Positions 17,783 to 25,959 of a stretch of 64,000 nt of DNA are shown here, in pieces. Positions within the stretch are counted from its first letter, which is position 1, and each line of letters opens with the position of its first letter. This DNA is from Paenibacillus plantarum (GTDB lineage Bacteria > Bacillota > Bacilli > Paenibacillales > NBRC-103111). Location: positions 645,107 through 709,106 of the forward strand of contig NZ_WHNY01000067.1 in the NCBI RefSeq assembly GCF_013141695.1. The letters run 5' to 3'. The notes beneath the pieces are model-generated. The model worked only from the letters and a program-made list of their open reading frames with translations, searched no databases and was not told the DNA's origin. Position numbers and translations under genes: made by a program.

Positions 17783-19819
17783 ATGAAACCATTACTCGAA
17801 ATAGATGACTTGTCGGTTGATTTTCAAACAGCGGGTGGCTCGCTGAATGCGATAAATAAGATTAGTTTGCACATCGGAACTGGCGAAATTGTGTGCTTGG
17901 TTGGGGAATCAGGGAGTGGAAAGACGATTACCTCTCTGTCGATTATGCGTCTGATTAACTATGATGGCGGCTATATTTCACATGGGGATATCAAACTCGA
18001 TGGGCAAAGTTTAGTAGGACTGTCACAAAAGGAAATCAGTGATCTGCGTGGGAAGAAAATCGCAATGATTTTCCAAGAGCCGATGACGGCACTAGATCCA
18101 ATCTTCACAATTGGCAGCCAAATCATTGAAGTCATTGTCCGTCATGAGCGAATTTCGAAGCTGGGAGCGAAGGAAAAGGCGATATCCTTGTTGCGCAGAG
18201 TGGGCATTCCGGAACCGGAAATTCGGATGGGGCAATATCCATATGAGCTCTCTGGAGGCATGCGCCAAAGGGCAATGATCGCGATGGCACTAGCTTGCGG
18301 ACCTGAGCTGCTTATTGCTGATGAACCTACGACAGCGTTGGATGTTACGATTCAAGCGCAAATCTTGAGCTTGCTCCGTGAGCTGAAAGATGAATTCCAG
18401 ATGTCGATTCTATTAATTACTCATGATCTCGGTATTGCCGCTGAAATGGCGGATCGCGTCGTAGTCATGTATGCGGGGAAGGTTGTAGAGCAATCACCGG
18501 TGCATCAATTATTCGAAAATCCAGCCCATCCCTATACCCAAGGGCTTCTGCACTCCATTGTCACATTGGATAATGTTCGTGGTTTGAAGCTGTATACGAT
18601 CAAAGGTACGATTCCCAGCTTGTCTCAGTTGCCGACAGGCTGCCGTTTCCATCCCCGTTGCCCTTATGCAACGGATCGCTGCCTAAGTGAAGATCCACCT
18701 CTACAGGAGCTTCACGGCCGTGAGGTCGCTTGTTGGAATGCGGAGCGGATTGATCATTTGGCGGCCGAGTTTTTCGGGGATGCCGTAACGACCGCTCCTG
18801 TCGAGCTGCTTGACAACGAGGGGCTCCGTGATGATGCCTGGTCGCTGGGCTCGGAGCTTCCGTTGCTCCAAGTGAAGAACGTGAAGAAATATTTCCCGAT
18901 CCGTCAAGGATGGTTTGGACGAGGCCGCACTTCCATTAAGGCGGTTGATGATGTGTCCTTTGACATCCGCAAAGGGGAAACCTTCGGACTCGTCGGAGAA
19001 TCCGGTTGCGGGAAATCCACGCTAGGCCGTGTACTTCTTCAGCTGGAGAAAGCGACGGCGGGCAGTATTCATTTTGAAGGCCGAGATCTCATTCAATCTG
19101 GTTCCCAGGGGTGGAAGGAAACACGACGGGACATGCAAATTGTGTTTCAGGATCCCTATGGCTCCATTAATCCCCGCTGGAAAGTGGGGGACATCATCGG
19201 CGAACCCTTCTGGGTGCACGAGTCTTTACGTGGGTCTGCCAAAAGAGCCAAAGTAGAGGCCGTCATGGAGCTTGTGGGATTGAATCCGTCCTGGTACGAT
19301 CGGTTGCCGCATGAATTCTCAGGTGGACAGCGCCAACGAATTGGGATTGCTCGTGCGATTGCGCTGAATCCGAAGTTTATTTTAGCTGATGAAGCGGTAT
19401 CCGCCTTAGATGTTTCTGTTCAATCGCAGATCGTCAATCTGATGCAAGATATTCAGCAACGGATGAATTTGACGTATTTGTTCATTGCACATGGTCTGAA
19501 TATTGTTCGCTACATTTCGGATCGTATTGGCGTCATGTACTTAGGAAAGCTAGTAGAAATTGCACCAACCGATGAGCTGTTTAGGCATCCTGCCCATCAT
19601 TATACGAAGGCGCTTCTATCCGCTATTCCAGTGCCGGATCCCAAACGTAAGCGTAGCTTCGTGCCCTTGGAAGGCGAAATGCCATCACCTGCGAGGCCGC
19701 CATCCGGCTGCCGCTTTCACACGCGCTGCCCAGCGGCGACAGCACTGTGCCGAGAAGTTGTGCCTGAATTAGCGCCGATTGCGCCTGGTCATTATGCGGC
19801 GTGTCATTATCCCTTGTAA
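17783..19819 (+). CDS. Fused double ABC ATPase (DppD-DppF type)
   Basis: The 678-residue protein contains two complete ATPase domains. The first (about residues 5-330) has Walker A GESGSGKT, signature ELSGGMRQR and Walker B LLIADEPTTALD. The second (about 350-678) has GESGCGKS, EFSGGQRQR and FILADEAVSALD. Each half ends in the oligopeptide-ATPase Cys-rich tail (CRFHPRCPYA and CRFHTRCPAA). Usually these are two proteins; here they are fused, giving a built-in heterodimer. It starts 4 bases after the permease stop and powers the importer. Confidence 0.92.
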   Translation: MKPLLEIDDLSVDFQTAGGSLNAINKISLHIGTGEIVCLVGESGSGKTITSLSIMRLINYDGGYISHGDIKLDGQSLVGLSQKEISDLRGKKIAMIFQEPMTALDPIFTIGSQIIEVIVRHERISKLGAKEKAISLLRRVGIPEPEIRMGQYPYELSGGMRQRAMIAMALACGPELLIADEPTTALDVTIQAQILSLLRELKDEFQMSILLITHDLGIAAEMADRVVVMYAGKVVEQSPVHQLFENPAHPYTQGLLHSIVTLDNVRGLKLYTIKGTIPSLSQLPTGCRFHPRCPYATDRCLSEDPPLQELHGREVACWNAERIDHLAAEFFGDAVTTAPVELLDNEGLRDDAWSLGSELPLLQVKNVKKYFPIRQGWFGRGRTSIKAVDDVSFDIRKGETFGLVGESGCGKSTLGRVLLQLEKATAGSIHFEGRDLIQSGSQGWKETRRDMQIVFQDPYGSINPRWKVGDIIGEPFWVHESLRGSAKRAKVEAVMELVGLNPSWYDRLPHEFSGGQRQRIGIARAIALNPKFILADEAVSALDVSVQSQIVNLMQDIQQRMNLTYLFIAHGLNIVRYISDRIGVMYLGKLVEIAPTDELFRHPAHHYTKALLSAIPVPDPKRKRSFVPLEGEMPSPARPPSGCRFHTRCPAATALCREVVPELAPIAPGHYAACHYPL

Positions 19820-19855
19820 GAATGGGAGTTTATTTGTAAATAAGGAGTGAGACGT

Positions 19856-20665
19856 GTGCCATCCAAATTAATTTCCATCCAAGAAGCGGTTGCACAGATT
19901 CCGGATGGTACGAAGCTTGCCGTTAGCGGCAATATGGAAATGTCCCCGATGGCCCTCATTCGTGAAATCATCCGGGCAAAGAGGCGCGAGTTATATCTTA
20001 TTTGTGCGGGGGCTGCGGCAGTGAATGCTGATCTCCTGATCGGAGCGGGTGTGGTCTCGACTGTGGAATTCTCACAGATTTCAATGGGAGAGTATGGGTT
20101 TGGGCTGAACTTCCGGCGTAAATTCGAGCAAGGCGCGATAGTTGGATTGGAGCATGCTTGTCCAACGCTGACTGCAGCAATTGGGGCAGGTGCTTCGGGC
20201 ATCCCCTTCATACCAGTGCGAGGGCTGCTCGGGACGGATTACATGCAAATTAGACCGGATTTTCATGAGATCAAAAATCCATACAATGCGGAGGAGAGAA
20301 TTGCCATTGTGCCGGCAATTCGACCAGACGTAGCGATTTTTCACGGCTATAAGGCAGATACGCTCGGCAATGTAATTGCTCACCCAGCGCAGAACAATCG
20401 AGTGCTCGCGCAAGCTTCAGTCAAGGCTTTTGCTTCAGTGGAGGAGATTGTGTCCCCTGAAGAGCTGCTTCGTGAAGCTAACCATGGTGTAGCGTTCATC
20501 CCATCGCTGTTCCTCAGCGGTGTCATTCATGCACCTGGTGGCGCTTTGCCTACGGCTTGTCCAGGCTACTATGAGGTAGATGATGAGGCGATTTCCATTT
20601 ATTTGGAAGCTTCTAGTACGGAAGTTTCTTTTGAGGAGTATGTGAACGGCTTATCTAACACGTAA
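19856..20665 (+). CDS. CoA-transferase family I, subunit A-like
   Basis: The protein has about 269 residues. GTG 19856 is chosen because AAGGAG (19842-19846) is nine bases upstream. It resembles the alpha subunit of glutaconate/3-oxoacid CoA-transferases: IPDGTKLAVSGNMEMSPMAL, ICAGAAAVNADLLIGAG, IPFIPVRGLLGTDY and RPDVAIFHGYKAD. It is paired with the next gene as the beta subunit. The complex would activate or deactivate an organic acid by moving CoA. Close relatives such as IpdAB hydrolyse rings instead, so the reaction is not certain. Confidence 0.75.
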   Translation: MPSKLISIQEAVAQIPDGTKLAVSGNMEMSPMALIREIIRAKRRELYLICAGAAAVNADLLIGAGVVSTVEFSQISMGEYGFGLNFRRKFEQGAIVGLEHACPTLTAAIGAGASGIPFIPVRGLLGTDYMQIRPDFHEIKNPYNAEERIAIVPAIRPDVAIFHGYKADTLGNVIAHPAQNNRVLAQASVKAFASVEEIVSPEELLREANHGVAFIPSLFLSGVIHAPGGALPTACPGYYEVDDEAISIYLEASSTEVSFEEYVNGLSNT

Positions 20666-20686
20666 TGAAGGGAGGTAAGGTATCGT

Positions 20687-21472
20687 ATGAGTCGTATGGA
20701 GCAGGCGAAGTTGTCTTCGTATTCCACGGAGGAAGCCATGATCTGTTACTTGGCTAGAGAGCTGCGTAATCACGAAGTTATCGGTGTCGGTAATAACTCA
20801 CCAATCCCTGCTGCGGCTGCATTACTTGCCAAAGCGAGACATGCGAAGCAAGCCTCCGTTTATATTCTTGGGCAGTGTGATTGGCCGTTTCAAGGAACGA
20901 AAGAGTTCTTTGATCTCATGCAGCGAGGCGCAATGGATGTGTTCTTTCTAAGCGGTGCTCAAATCGACAGCTACGGTCGCATTAATCTGCATACGATTGG
21001 CGATTATGGAAAGCCGAAGGTGAGACTCCCTGGAGGTGCAGGCTCAGGGGTTGTTTATTTTACATGCAAACGCATTTTCCTATATAAAACGGACCATGGT
21101 ATCAAAGGATTTCCTGAAACGCTCGATTTCGTTACGTCGATACCTTCTTCGGGGAAAGGCATTTATCATCAAAACGGATTAGTTGGCGTGTATACACCGC
21201 TAGGGGTAATGAAACCGATCGGGCCCGATCGCAGATTAAAGCTAGCAGCAACCGTTCCAGGGGTGAAGCCAGCTGAGGTGCAGGGGAGAACAGGTTTTGA
21301 TCTAGGTTTGAACAAAGAGGATGACACATCGATTCCAATCCTCGAAGCCCCTTCAACTATCGAGTTAGCAATACTTCGTTATGAGGTAAGCCATGAATTG
21401 AAACGCATATATCCATTGTTTGCGAAGCAGCATTTTGGTGCTTATTTGAAAAGTGCAGTAGTTCAATCATAG
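20687..21472 (+). CDS. CoA-transferase family I, subunit B-like
   Basis: The 261-residue partner of the preceding gene has GAAGGGAGG upstream. It has the beta-subunit pattern: VIGVGNNSPIPAAAALLAK near the N-terminus, FFLSGAQIDSYGRINLHTIG, and VRLPGGAGSGVVYFTCKRIF. The position that carries the catalytic Glu in glutaconate CoA-transferase is occupied by SGAQIDSYG, which is closer to IpdB-like proteins than to classical transferases. This makes a hydrolase or another acyl-CoA reaction a real alternative. Confidence 0.7.
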   Translation: MSRMEQAKLSSYSTEEAMICYLARELRNHEVIGVGNNSPIPAAAALLAKARHAKQASVYILGQCDWPFQGTKEFFDLMQRGAMDVFFLSGAQIDSYGRINLHTIGDYGKPKVRLPGGAGSGVVYFTCKRIFLYKTDHGIKGFPETLDFVTSIPSSGKGIYHQNGLVGVYTPLGVMKPIGPDRRLKLAATVPGVKPAEVQGRTGFDLGLNKEDDTSIPILEAPSTIELAILRYEVSHELKRIYPLFAKQHFGAYLKSAVVQS

Positions 21473-21486
21473 AAAGAGGGATGACC

Positions 21487-22074
21487 ATGAGCGCGAACAA
21501 AGCGTTTCATCAGTTGGAAGCGAACATATCAGGTATCTTAGCAAGTCATCAGGATTATCGAACCATCATTGATCAAGTGCGACCGCATTTGCAGGAATTG
21601 CTGACCAATGAGCAGTTGCTTCCTGAGGACTTACAAGTGCCGCTGCCGAATAAATATGCGCAGTATTTGCTATATAGGCCGGAGAACGAGTCTTTCGCCG
21701 TCATCGCATTCGTCTGGGGAGCGGGTCAAGTTGCCCCGGTTCACGATCATTTGGTTTGGGGGTTAGTTGGCGTTTACCGCGGGTCAATTATAGAGAAGCG
21801 ATACCGCCGTGAAGATCACGGTGAATCTGCCGAGCCACGTTACACAGTTCGTGAGGTATCAGAGGTCACAGCTGCGCAAGGTGATATCTCCTTTGTCTAT
21901 CCGCCGGATTATGATATCCATGGCGTTGCGAATCCATTTGATGAGGTCGCCATTACGATTCATATTTATGGGACCGATATAGGGAAACAGCCTAGGCATA
22001 TTCATGACGTTGCCTCTGGGAATGCACGAGATGTCATAACAAAGCATGATAATTTAAGTCCCATTTTTAACTAA
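21487..22074 (+). CDS. Cysteine dioxygenase-like cupin (thiol dioxygenase family)
   Basis: The protein has about 195 residues; ATG 21487 has GAGGG six bases upstream. The cupin signature HDHLVWGLVGVYRG supplies two His and the following Glu-containing strand, and YDIHGVANP supplies the third His, a 3-His iron site as in cysteine and 3-mercaptopropionate dioxygenases. These add O2 to a thiol to form a sulfinate. The absence of a clear Cys-Tyr crosslink pair suggests a bacterial 3-mercaptopropionate-like type. It strongly supports a sulfur-compound role for this operon. Confidence 0.7.
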   Translation: MSANKAFHQLEANISGILASHQDYRTIIDQVRPHLQELLTNEQLLPEDLQVPLPNKYAQYLLYRPENESFAVIAFVWGAGQVAPVHDHLVWGLVGVYRGSIIEKRYRREDHGESAEPRYTVREVSEVTAAQGDISFVYPPDYDIHGVANPFDEVAITIHIYGTDIGKQPRHIHDVASGNARDVITKHDNLSPIFN

Positions 22075-22121
22075 GGCTTGGAATTATCTCTTACTACCAA
22101 ACAAAGAGGAGCGAAGCGCAT

Positions 22122-23291
22122 ATGAGCAAGAACAATCACGGCCCTCTTGCAGGCATCAAAGTCATTGAATTTGGTCAAATAGCGGCAGGTCCCTTCGCAG
22201 GCATGTTGTTTGCTGATCTTGGCGCGGATGTGGTCAAGGTCGAACGACCTGATGTGGGGGATAGTATGCGAGACTGGCCGCCATTTATTGCGAACGAAGA
22301 AGGTGAGAGCTACAGCTCCAATTTCAGTTCGTTAAATCGGAATAAACGCAGCATAGCGATTGATTTTAAAGCAGCTGCGGATCTTGAACGATTGCGTGAG
22401 TTATGTGCGCAAGCCGATGTCATAGTGGAAAATTACCGGCCTGGCGTATTGGCGAAATTCGGGCTTAGCTATGAGCGATTAGTCGAAGAGAATCCGAAAC
22501 TTGTGTATTGTTCCATTTCTGGATACGGGCAAAAGGGGGCTTACGCACAAAAAGGCGCTTTCGATGTGACCATTCAAGCGATTAGCGGATTGATGAGTGT
22601 GACGGGCGAAGAGGAGGGTGCACCTGTCAAATGCGGAGTTCCTGTGGCTGATTTCGTTGCTGGACTTTATGGTGCCTATACAGTCGTTGCTGCGATTCAT
22701 CAAGCTTCTCGAAGCGGGAAAGGCAGTTACATTGATTGCTCGATGTTAGCTAGTGTGCTGGGTATATCCGCTTTGCAGACTAGTGAGTATTACGGCAATG
22801 GCGTGGCACCGAAGCGTTTGGGCAGCGCTCATCCGCGCAATGCGCCGTACCAAGGTTATCACGGCAGTGATAAGCCATTCGTGATTGCAGCTGGCAACGA
22901 AAAGCTGTGGCGTGAAGTAGTGGATGCCGTGGAGCTGCCGGCGCTTGCAGACGATCCGCGTTTTCTGAATCAAACGCTGCGCGCGAAGCATCAGAAGGAG
23001 CTGGCATTGCTTCTGCAGGAAGAATTCAGCCTGAAAACTGCTGCGGAATGGCTCGACATATTTGATGGACGAGGTGTGCCGTGTGCGCCGATCAATACAT
23101 TTGAGGATATTTTGCATGATCCTGCGGTGAAGGAAAGTGGCTTGATTCACGAGCTAGCGCTCCCGAATCATACTCAAACGACGACCGTAGGCTATCCCGT
23201 TAAGCTAACGGACTACGAGTTTCAGATTTATCGCAAACCGCCGCTCAAGGGTGAGCACACAGAAGAAATTTTCCAAGAATGGGGTGTTTAG
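22122..23291 (+). CDS. CaiB/BaiF family (class III) CoA-transferase
   Basis: The 389-residue protein is a typical formyl-CoA/carnitine-CoA-transferase relative: N-terminal LAGIKVIEFGQIAAGPFAGMLFADLGADVVKVERP, the Asp nucleophile candidate in GAFDVTIQAISG, and the C-terminal GVPCAPINTFEDILHDP. The family transfers CoA between acids through an aspartyl-CoA thioester. With a family I CoA-transferase also present, the operon encodes two separate acyl-CoA steps. Gene start has GAGGAG upstream. Confidence 0.88.
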   Translation: MSKNNHGPLAGIKVIEFGQIAAGPFAGMLFADLGADVVKVERPDVGDSMRDWPPFIANEEGESYSSNFSSLNRNKRSIAIDFKAAADLERLRELCAQADVIVENYRPGVLAKFGLSYERLVEENPKLVYCSISGYGQKGAYAQKGAFDVTIQAISGLMSVTGEEEGAPVKCGVPVADFVAGLYGAYTVVAAIHQASRSGKGSYIDCSMLASVLGISALQTSEYYGNGVAPKRLGSAHPRNAPYQGYHGSDKPFVIAAGNEKLWREVVDAVELPALADDPRFLNQTLRAKHQKELALLLQEEFSLKTAAEWLDIFDGRGVPCAPINTFEDILHDPAVKESGLIHELALPNHTQTTTVGYPVKLTDYEFQIYRKPPLKGEHTEEIFQEWGV

Positions 23292-23294
23292 ATC

Positions 23295-23768
23295 GTGAGT
23301 GAGACAACAAGGGTTCATATTGATATTTACCTCGCGTCTTCGGAATTAATTAAACAGCGCGTTAGCCATCTTTCACGAGAACAGTTGGAATGGAAGCCTG
23401 CGCCCGAGAAATGGAGCATCAAAGAAATCGTAGCTCATCTCGTGGATGCCAGCTTCGTGCACGCTATCCGCATTCGTAAAATTGTTGCAGAAAATGGTAA
23501 AGAGTTTCTACTCTATGATCAGGATGCATGGGTTGCGAGCTCGCGAGCGAACCAGACGGAGCTCAGTGACATTCTGCTTGCGTTCGATGCCATACTTGCC
23601 TATAATGCGCTGTTCTACGGGCGTTTGACAGAGGAACAGTGGGAACGTAAGGGGAATAATAACGGCAAAGAAACCTCCGTTGCGGATTTGTTCCAAGGCT
23701 TTATTCGTCATGTGCAAACGCATTTGCTGCAAATTGGTCGTAATTTGGATGCTTTAGGTGTGAAGTAA
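23295..23768 (+). CDS. DinB-family metal-dependent protein
   Basis: The 157-residue four-helix protein has the DinB_2 pattern WKPAPEKWSIKEIVAHLVDA (first His), then HVQTHLLQIGRNLDAL with two more His, giving the usual metal triad. DinB proteins include bacillithiol and other thiol S-transferases, so a role with a thiol intermediate fits the operon. The GTG start follows the previous stop by 3 bases, with no obvious ribosome site, so translation may be coupled. Confidence 0.75.
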   Translation: MSETTRVHIDIYLASSELIKQRVSHLSREQLEWKPAPEKWSIKEIVAHLVDASFVHAIRIRKIVAENGKEFLLYDQDAWVASSRANQTELSDILLAFDAILAYNALFYGRLTEEQWERKGNNNGKETSVADLFQGFIRHVQTHLLQIGRNLDALGVK

Positions 23769-23848
23769 AGGCACGGAAATAACTTGTAGAATACCGATAA
23801 GAAGACCGATAGGGGCATTTTCTGGGACAACAGAGAGGTGCCTTTTTT
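23767..23848 (+). terminator. Probable terminator of the catabolic operon
   Basis: AAAGGCAC (23767-23774) pairs with GTGCCTTT (23838-23845), followed by TTTCTTTTG. The loop is long (63 bases), so confidence is moderate, but it falls directly after the last operon gene. Confidence 0.45.
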
Positions 23849-23903
23849 CTTTTGCACGCATTTCGGTTATACTAACAGGTGCAGAAGAGAAAGGGGCGGT
23901 ACA

Positions 23904-24200
23904 ATGTTTACGATTACGACCTACACCGTAGAATTGGTTAGAGATCCTTTTGGGATTTTGACGGGGCAACGTTATGAATTTATCATCGATATCGAAGTTG
24001 AAGAAGATGATGAACTTTATTCCGAGAGCGGCCTATATATCCGAGCAATCTACAATGTAACCGAAGAAACATCAGCACTTATGAAATACGAGTTGTACGA
24101 AAAAACGACCGAGCTCTATCTGGATTTCGACCTAGAGGATGATGAAGTCGCAGTCGTGGAAGCGTTCTGTAAGGAGCACTACTCGGAAGGTAATGAATAA
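23904..24200 (+). CDS. Small acidic protein, DUF6509-like
   Basis: The 98-residue protein starts at ATG 23904 behind AAAGGGGCGG. Sequence begins MFTITTYTVELVRDPFGIL, followed by GQRYEFIIDIEVEEDDELYS, and ends DLEDDEVAVVEAFCKE, a pattern I recall for the DUF6509 family of Bacillota. It is strongly acidic and predicted soluble with beta strands. Function is unknown. It is monocistronic and followed by a terminator. Confidence 0.7.
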   Translation: MFTITTYTVELVRDPFGILTGQRYEFIIDIEVEEDDELYSESGLYIRAIYNVTEETSALMKYELYEKTTELYLDFDLEDDEVAVVEAFCKEHYSEGNE

Positions 24201-24229
24201 GGAGGAGCGATTTTGCTCTTCTTTTTTTT
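24201..24229 (+). terminator. Terminator of the small acidic protein gene
   Basis: GAGGAGC (24202-24208) pairs with GCTCTTC (24215-24221) with one G-U pair. A run of T follows. Confidence 0.8.
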
Positions 24230-24404
24230 GTCTTTTTATCAACTATAACCATAACCACATTCACAACCATATATGGAAAACCACAAATCGCCGACCACAT
24301 ACCGCGAAAAGTAGAGCACAGACCGCAAATCGCAACATACCAACTACCAACTACCAACTACCACCCACAACCCACAACCACAAATCGCCGTCCACAGACC
24401 GTAA

Positions 24405-24442
24405 CCCGTAACCCGTAACCCGTAACCCGTAACCCGTAACCC
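24405..24442 (-). repeat. Six-copy 7-bp repeat with G-quadruplex potential
   Basis: CCC runs recur exactly every 7 bases at 24405, 24412, 24419, 24426, 24433 and 24440, so the minus strand reads as six units of GGGTTAC. Four or more GGG runs with 4-base loops satisfy the common G-quadruplex rule. The flanks (24240-24480) are C/A-rich on this strand and contain other short repeats such as ACCAACT three times. No gene is visible between 24230 and 24870. Confidence 0.8.
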
Positions 24443-24563
24443 ACAAACCGCCGACCGCTGAGCGTAGACCGTAACTCGTAATCCGCAGATTACTGACCGT
24501 CTACTAACCGCTACGAGAGCATTGAAAGGATCAGATATTAACTAGTTAAGTACTCTAAATGAA

Positions 24564-24750
24564 TAGCTGTATTTTCTACAGTTAATTCTGTTGGATTTCG
24601 CATCATTTCCCGATTAGATGGATTTTCTGTAGTTAATTTTAGGTGTTTTTATCGATATGAGCTTATTTGGTAAAATTAACTACGTTTTTCTATTTAAATC
24701 AATTTATTGGGGATATTGACCTAAATTAGATGTATATTTTCCAGTTATTT
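24564..24750. repeat. Degenerate dispersed repeats with hairpin cores
   Basis: Three related AT-rich units start at 24564, 24616 and 24728, sharing the pattern (A/T)G(C/A)TG, A, TTTTC, AGTTA. The first contains the hairpin CTGTA-TTTTC-TACAG. Related units occur at 46925-46999. No gene is seen here. Confidence 0.5.
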
Positions 24751-24803
24751 TTATATTTCGTGTGATAACTATTCCACCAACCCAACCTCATTTAGTCAAA
24801 CAC

Positions 24804-24832
24804 GCAAAAAAAACCTGCACAACGGCAGGTTT
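24804..24832 (-). terminator. Terminator of the aldo/keto reductase gene
   Basis: AAACCTGC (24811-24818) pairs with GCAGGTTT (24825-24832). Read on the minus strand it is followed by a run of eight T. Confidence 0.85.
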
Positions 24833-24871
24833 CTCATGACACGCATCACTCAAAAATAGTTGGTGTTTCGC

Positions 24872-25822
24872 TTATCCTTGCAGAATCGTCTCAATGCTGC
24901 TAAGCACATCATCTGTCAAATGAATGCCGCTTGCGCTGCAGTTCTCGATAACCTGCTCGGGGCGGCTCGCACCAACGAGAGCACTGGATACGTTGTTTTG
25001 ACGAAGGATCCAAGCGATCGCCAGCTGGGATACCTTAATCCCAAGTTCATCCGCAATACTGGATAACTGGGCTACTTTATGTAGAGAAGCTTCGTTCAGC
25101 TGCTTTTCATCCCAGTTTTTGCTGCTAGCCCGGCTATCGGTGGCGATGGGCTGCCCTGCACGGTATTTGCCAGTCAAGAGGCCTTGAGCAAGAGGAGAGA
25201 AGACGACCTGGCCGAAGCCCTTTGTTTCGCCGAGTGGAATGATATCTTTTTCAATATAGCGATTGAACATATTGTATACGGGCTGATTCACGATTAGTTT
25301 ATCGAGCAATAACTTATCAGCAAGCGCATAAGCCTCCACAATTTGAGCTGGCGTCCACTCACTAACACCGATATAAAGCACTTTGCCTTGAGTGACTAAA
25401 TCGTCAAGTGCACGTAACGTTTCTTCCAGCGGCGTCTCAGTGTCAAAACGGTGACAGTAATAAATGTCAATGTAATCCGCATTCAAGCGTCGTAGGCTAG
25501 CTTCGGCTTGTTCTCTAATATGCTTACGGGAGAGTCCACGGTCGTTAGGACCTTCGCCCATTTTACCAAAAACTTTCGTCGCTAGAACGTAGGATTCCCG
25601 AGGATATGCGGAAAGGACTTTACCCATAACCTGTTCGGCTTCACCGCGTTCATACACATTGGCTGTATCGAAAAAGTTAACACCCAGATCGTATGCTTGT
25701 TCAATGGAACGTACTGCAGGGTCTTCCCCTACATAGCCGCCATAGGTAAGCCAACTGCCTAGACTGATTTCACTAACTTTGAGACCGCTATTACCAAGTT
25801 TCCGATATTGCATGCTGTTCAT
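24872..25822 (-). CDS. Aldo/keto reductase family protein
   Basis: The 316-residue protein is an NADPH-dependent (beta/alpha)8 reductase of the YghZ/Kv-beta-like group: RKLGNSGLKVSEISLGSW at the start, the Asp/Tyr pair in NFFDTANVYERGEAE, Lys in VLATKVFGK, His in YIDIYYCHRFD, and the cofactor-binding ALVGASRPEQV at the C-terminus. The start is ambiguous: the AGGAGG lies 3 bases before the first ATG and 12 before the second at 25813. Monocistronic. Substrate unknown. Confidence 0.88.
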   Translation of the reverse strand: MNSMQYRKLGNSGLKVSEISLGSWLTYGGYVGEDPAVRSIEQAYDLGVNFFDTANVYERGEAEQVMGKVLSAYPRESYVLATKVFGKMGEGPNDRGLSRKHIREQAEASLRRLNADYIDIYYCHRFDTETPLEETLRALDDLVTQGKVLYIGVSEWTPAQIVEAYALADKLLLDKLIVNQPVYNMFNRYIEKDIIPLGETKGFGQVVFSPLAQGLLTGKYRAGQPIATDSRASSKNWDEKQLNEASLHKVAQLSSIADELGIKVSQLAIAWILRQNNVSSALVGASRPEQVIENCSASGIHLTDDVLSSIETILQG

Positions 25823-25959
25823 CTGCCTCCTGCTCTAACATAGAATTTGTACGGGATTGTCTGTACATGTCTATTATAAAGCATGGAACGAGAAGACATA
25901 AGAACTGAAAAGCAAGTGAGTTACTTACCTCCAGGTGCGGTACTTAACAACTCAGTATA

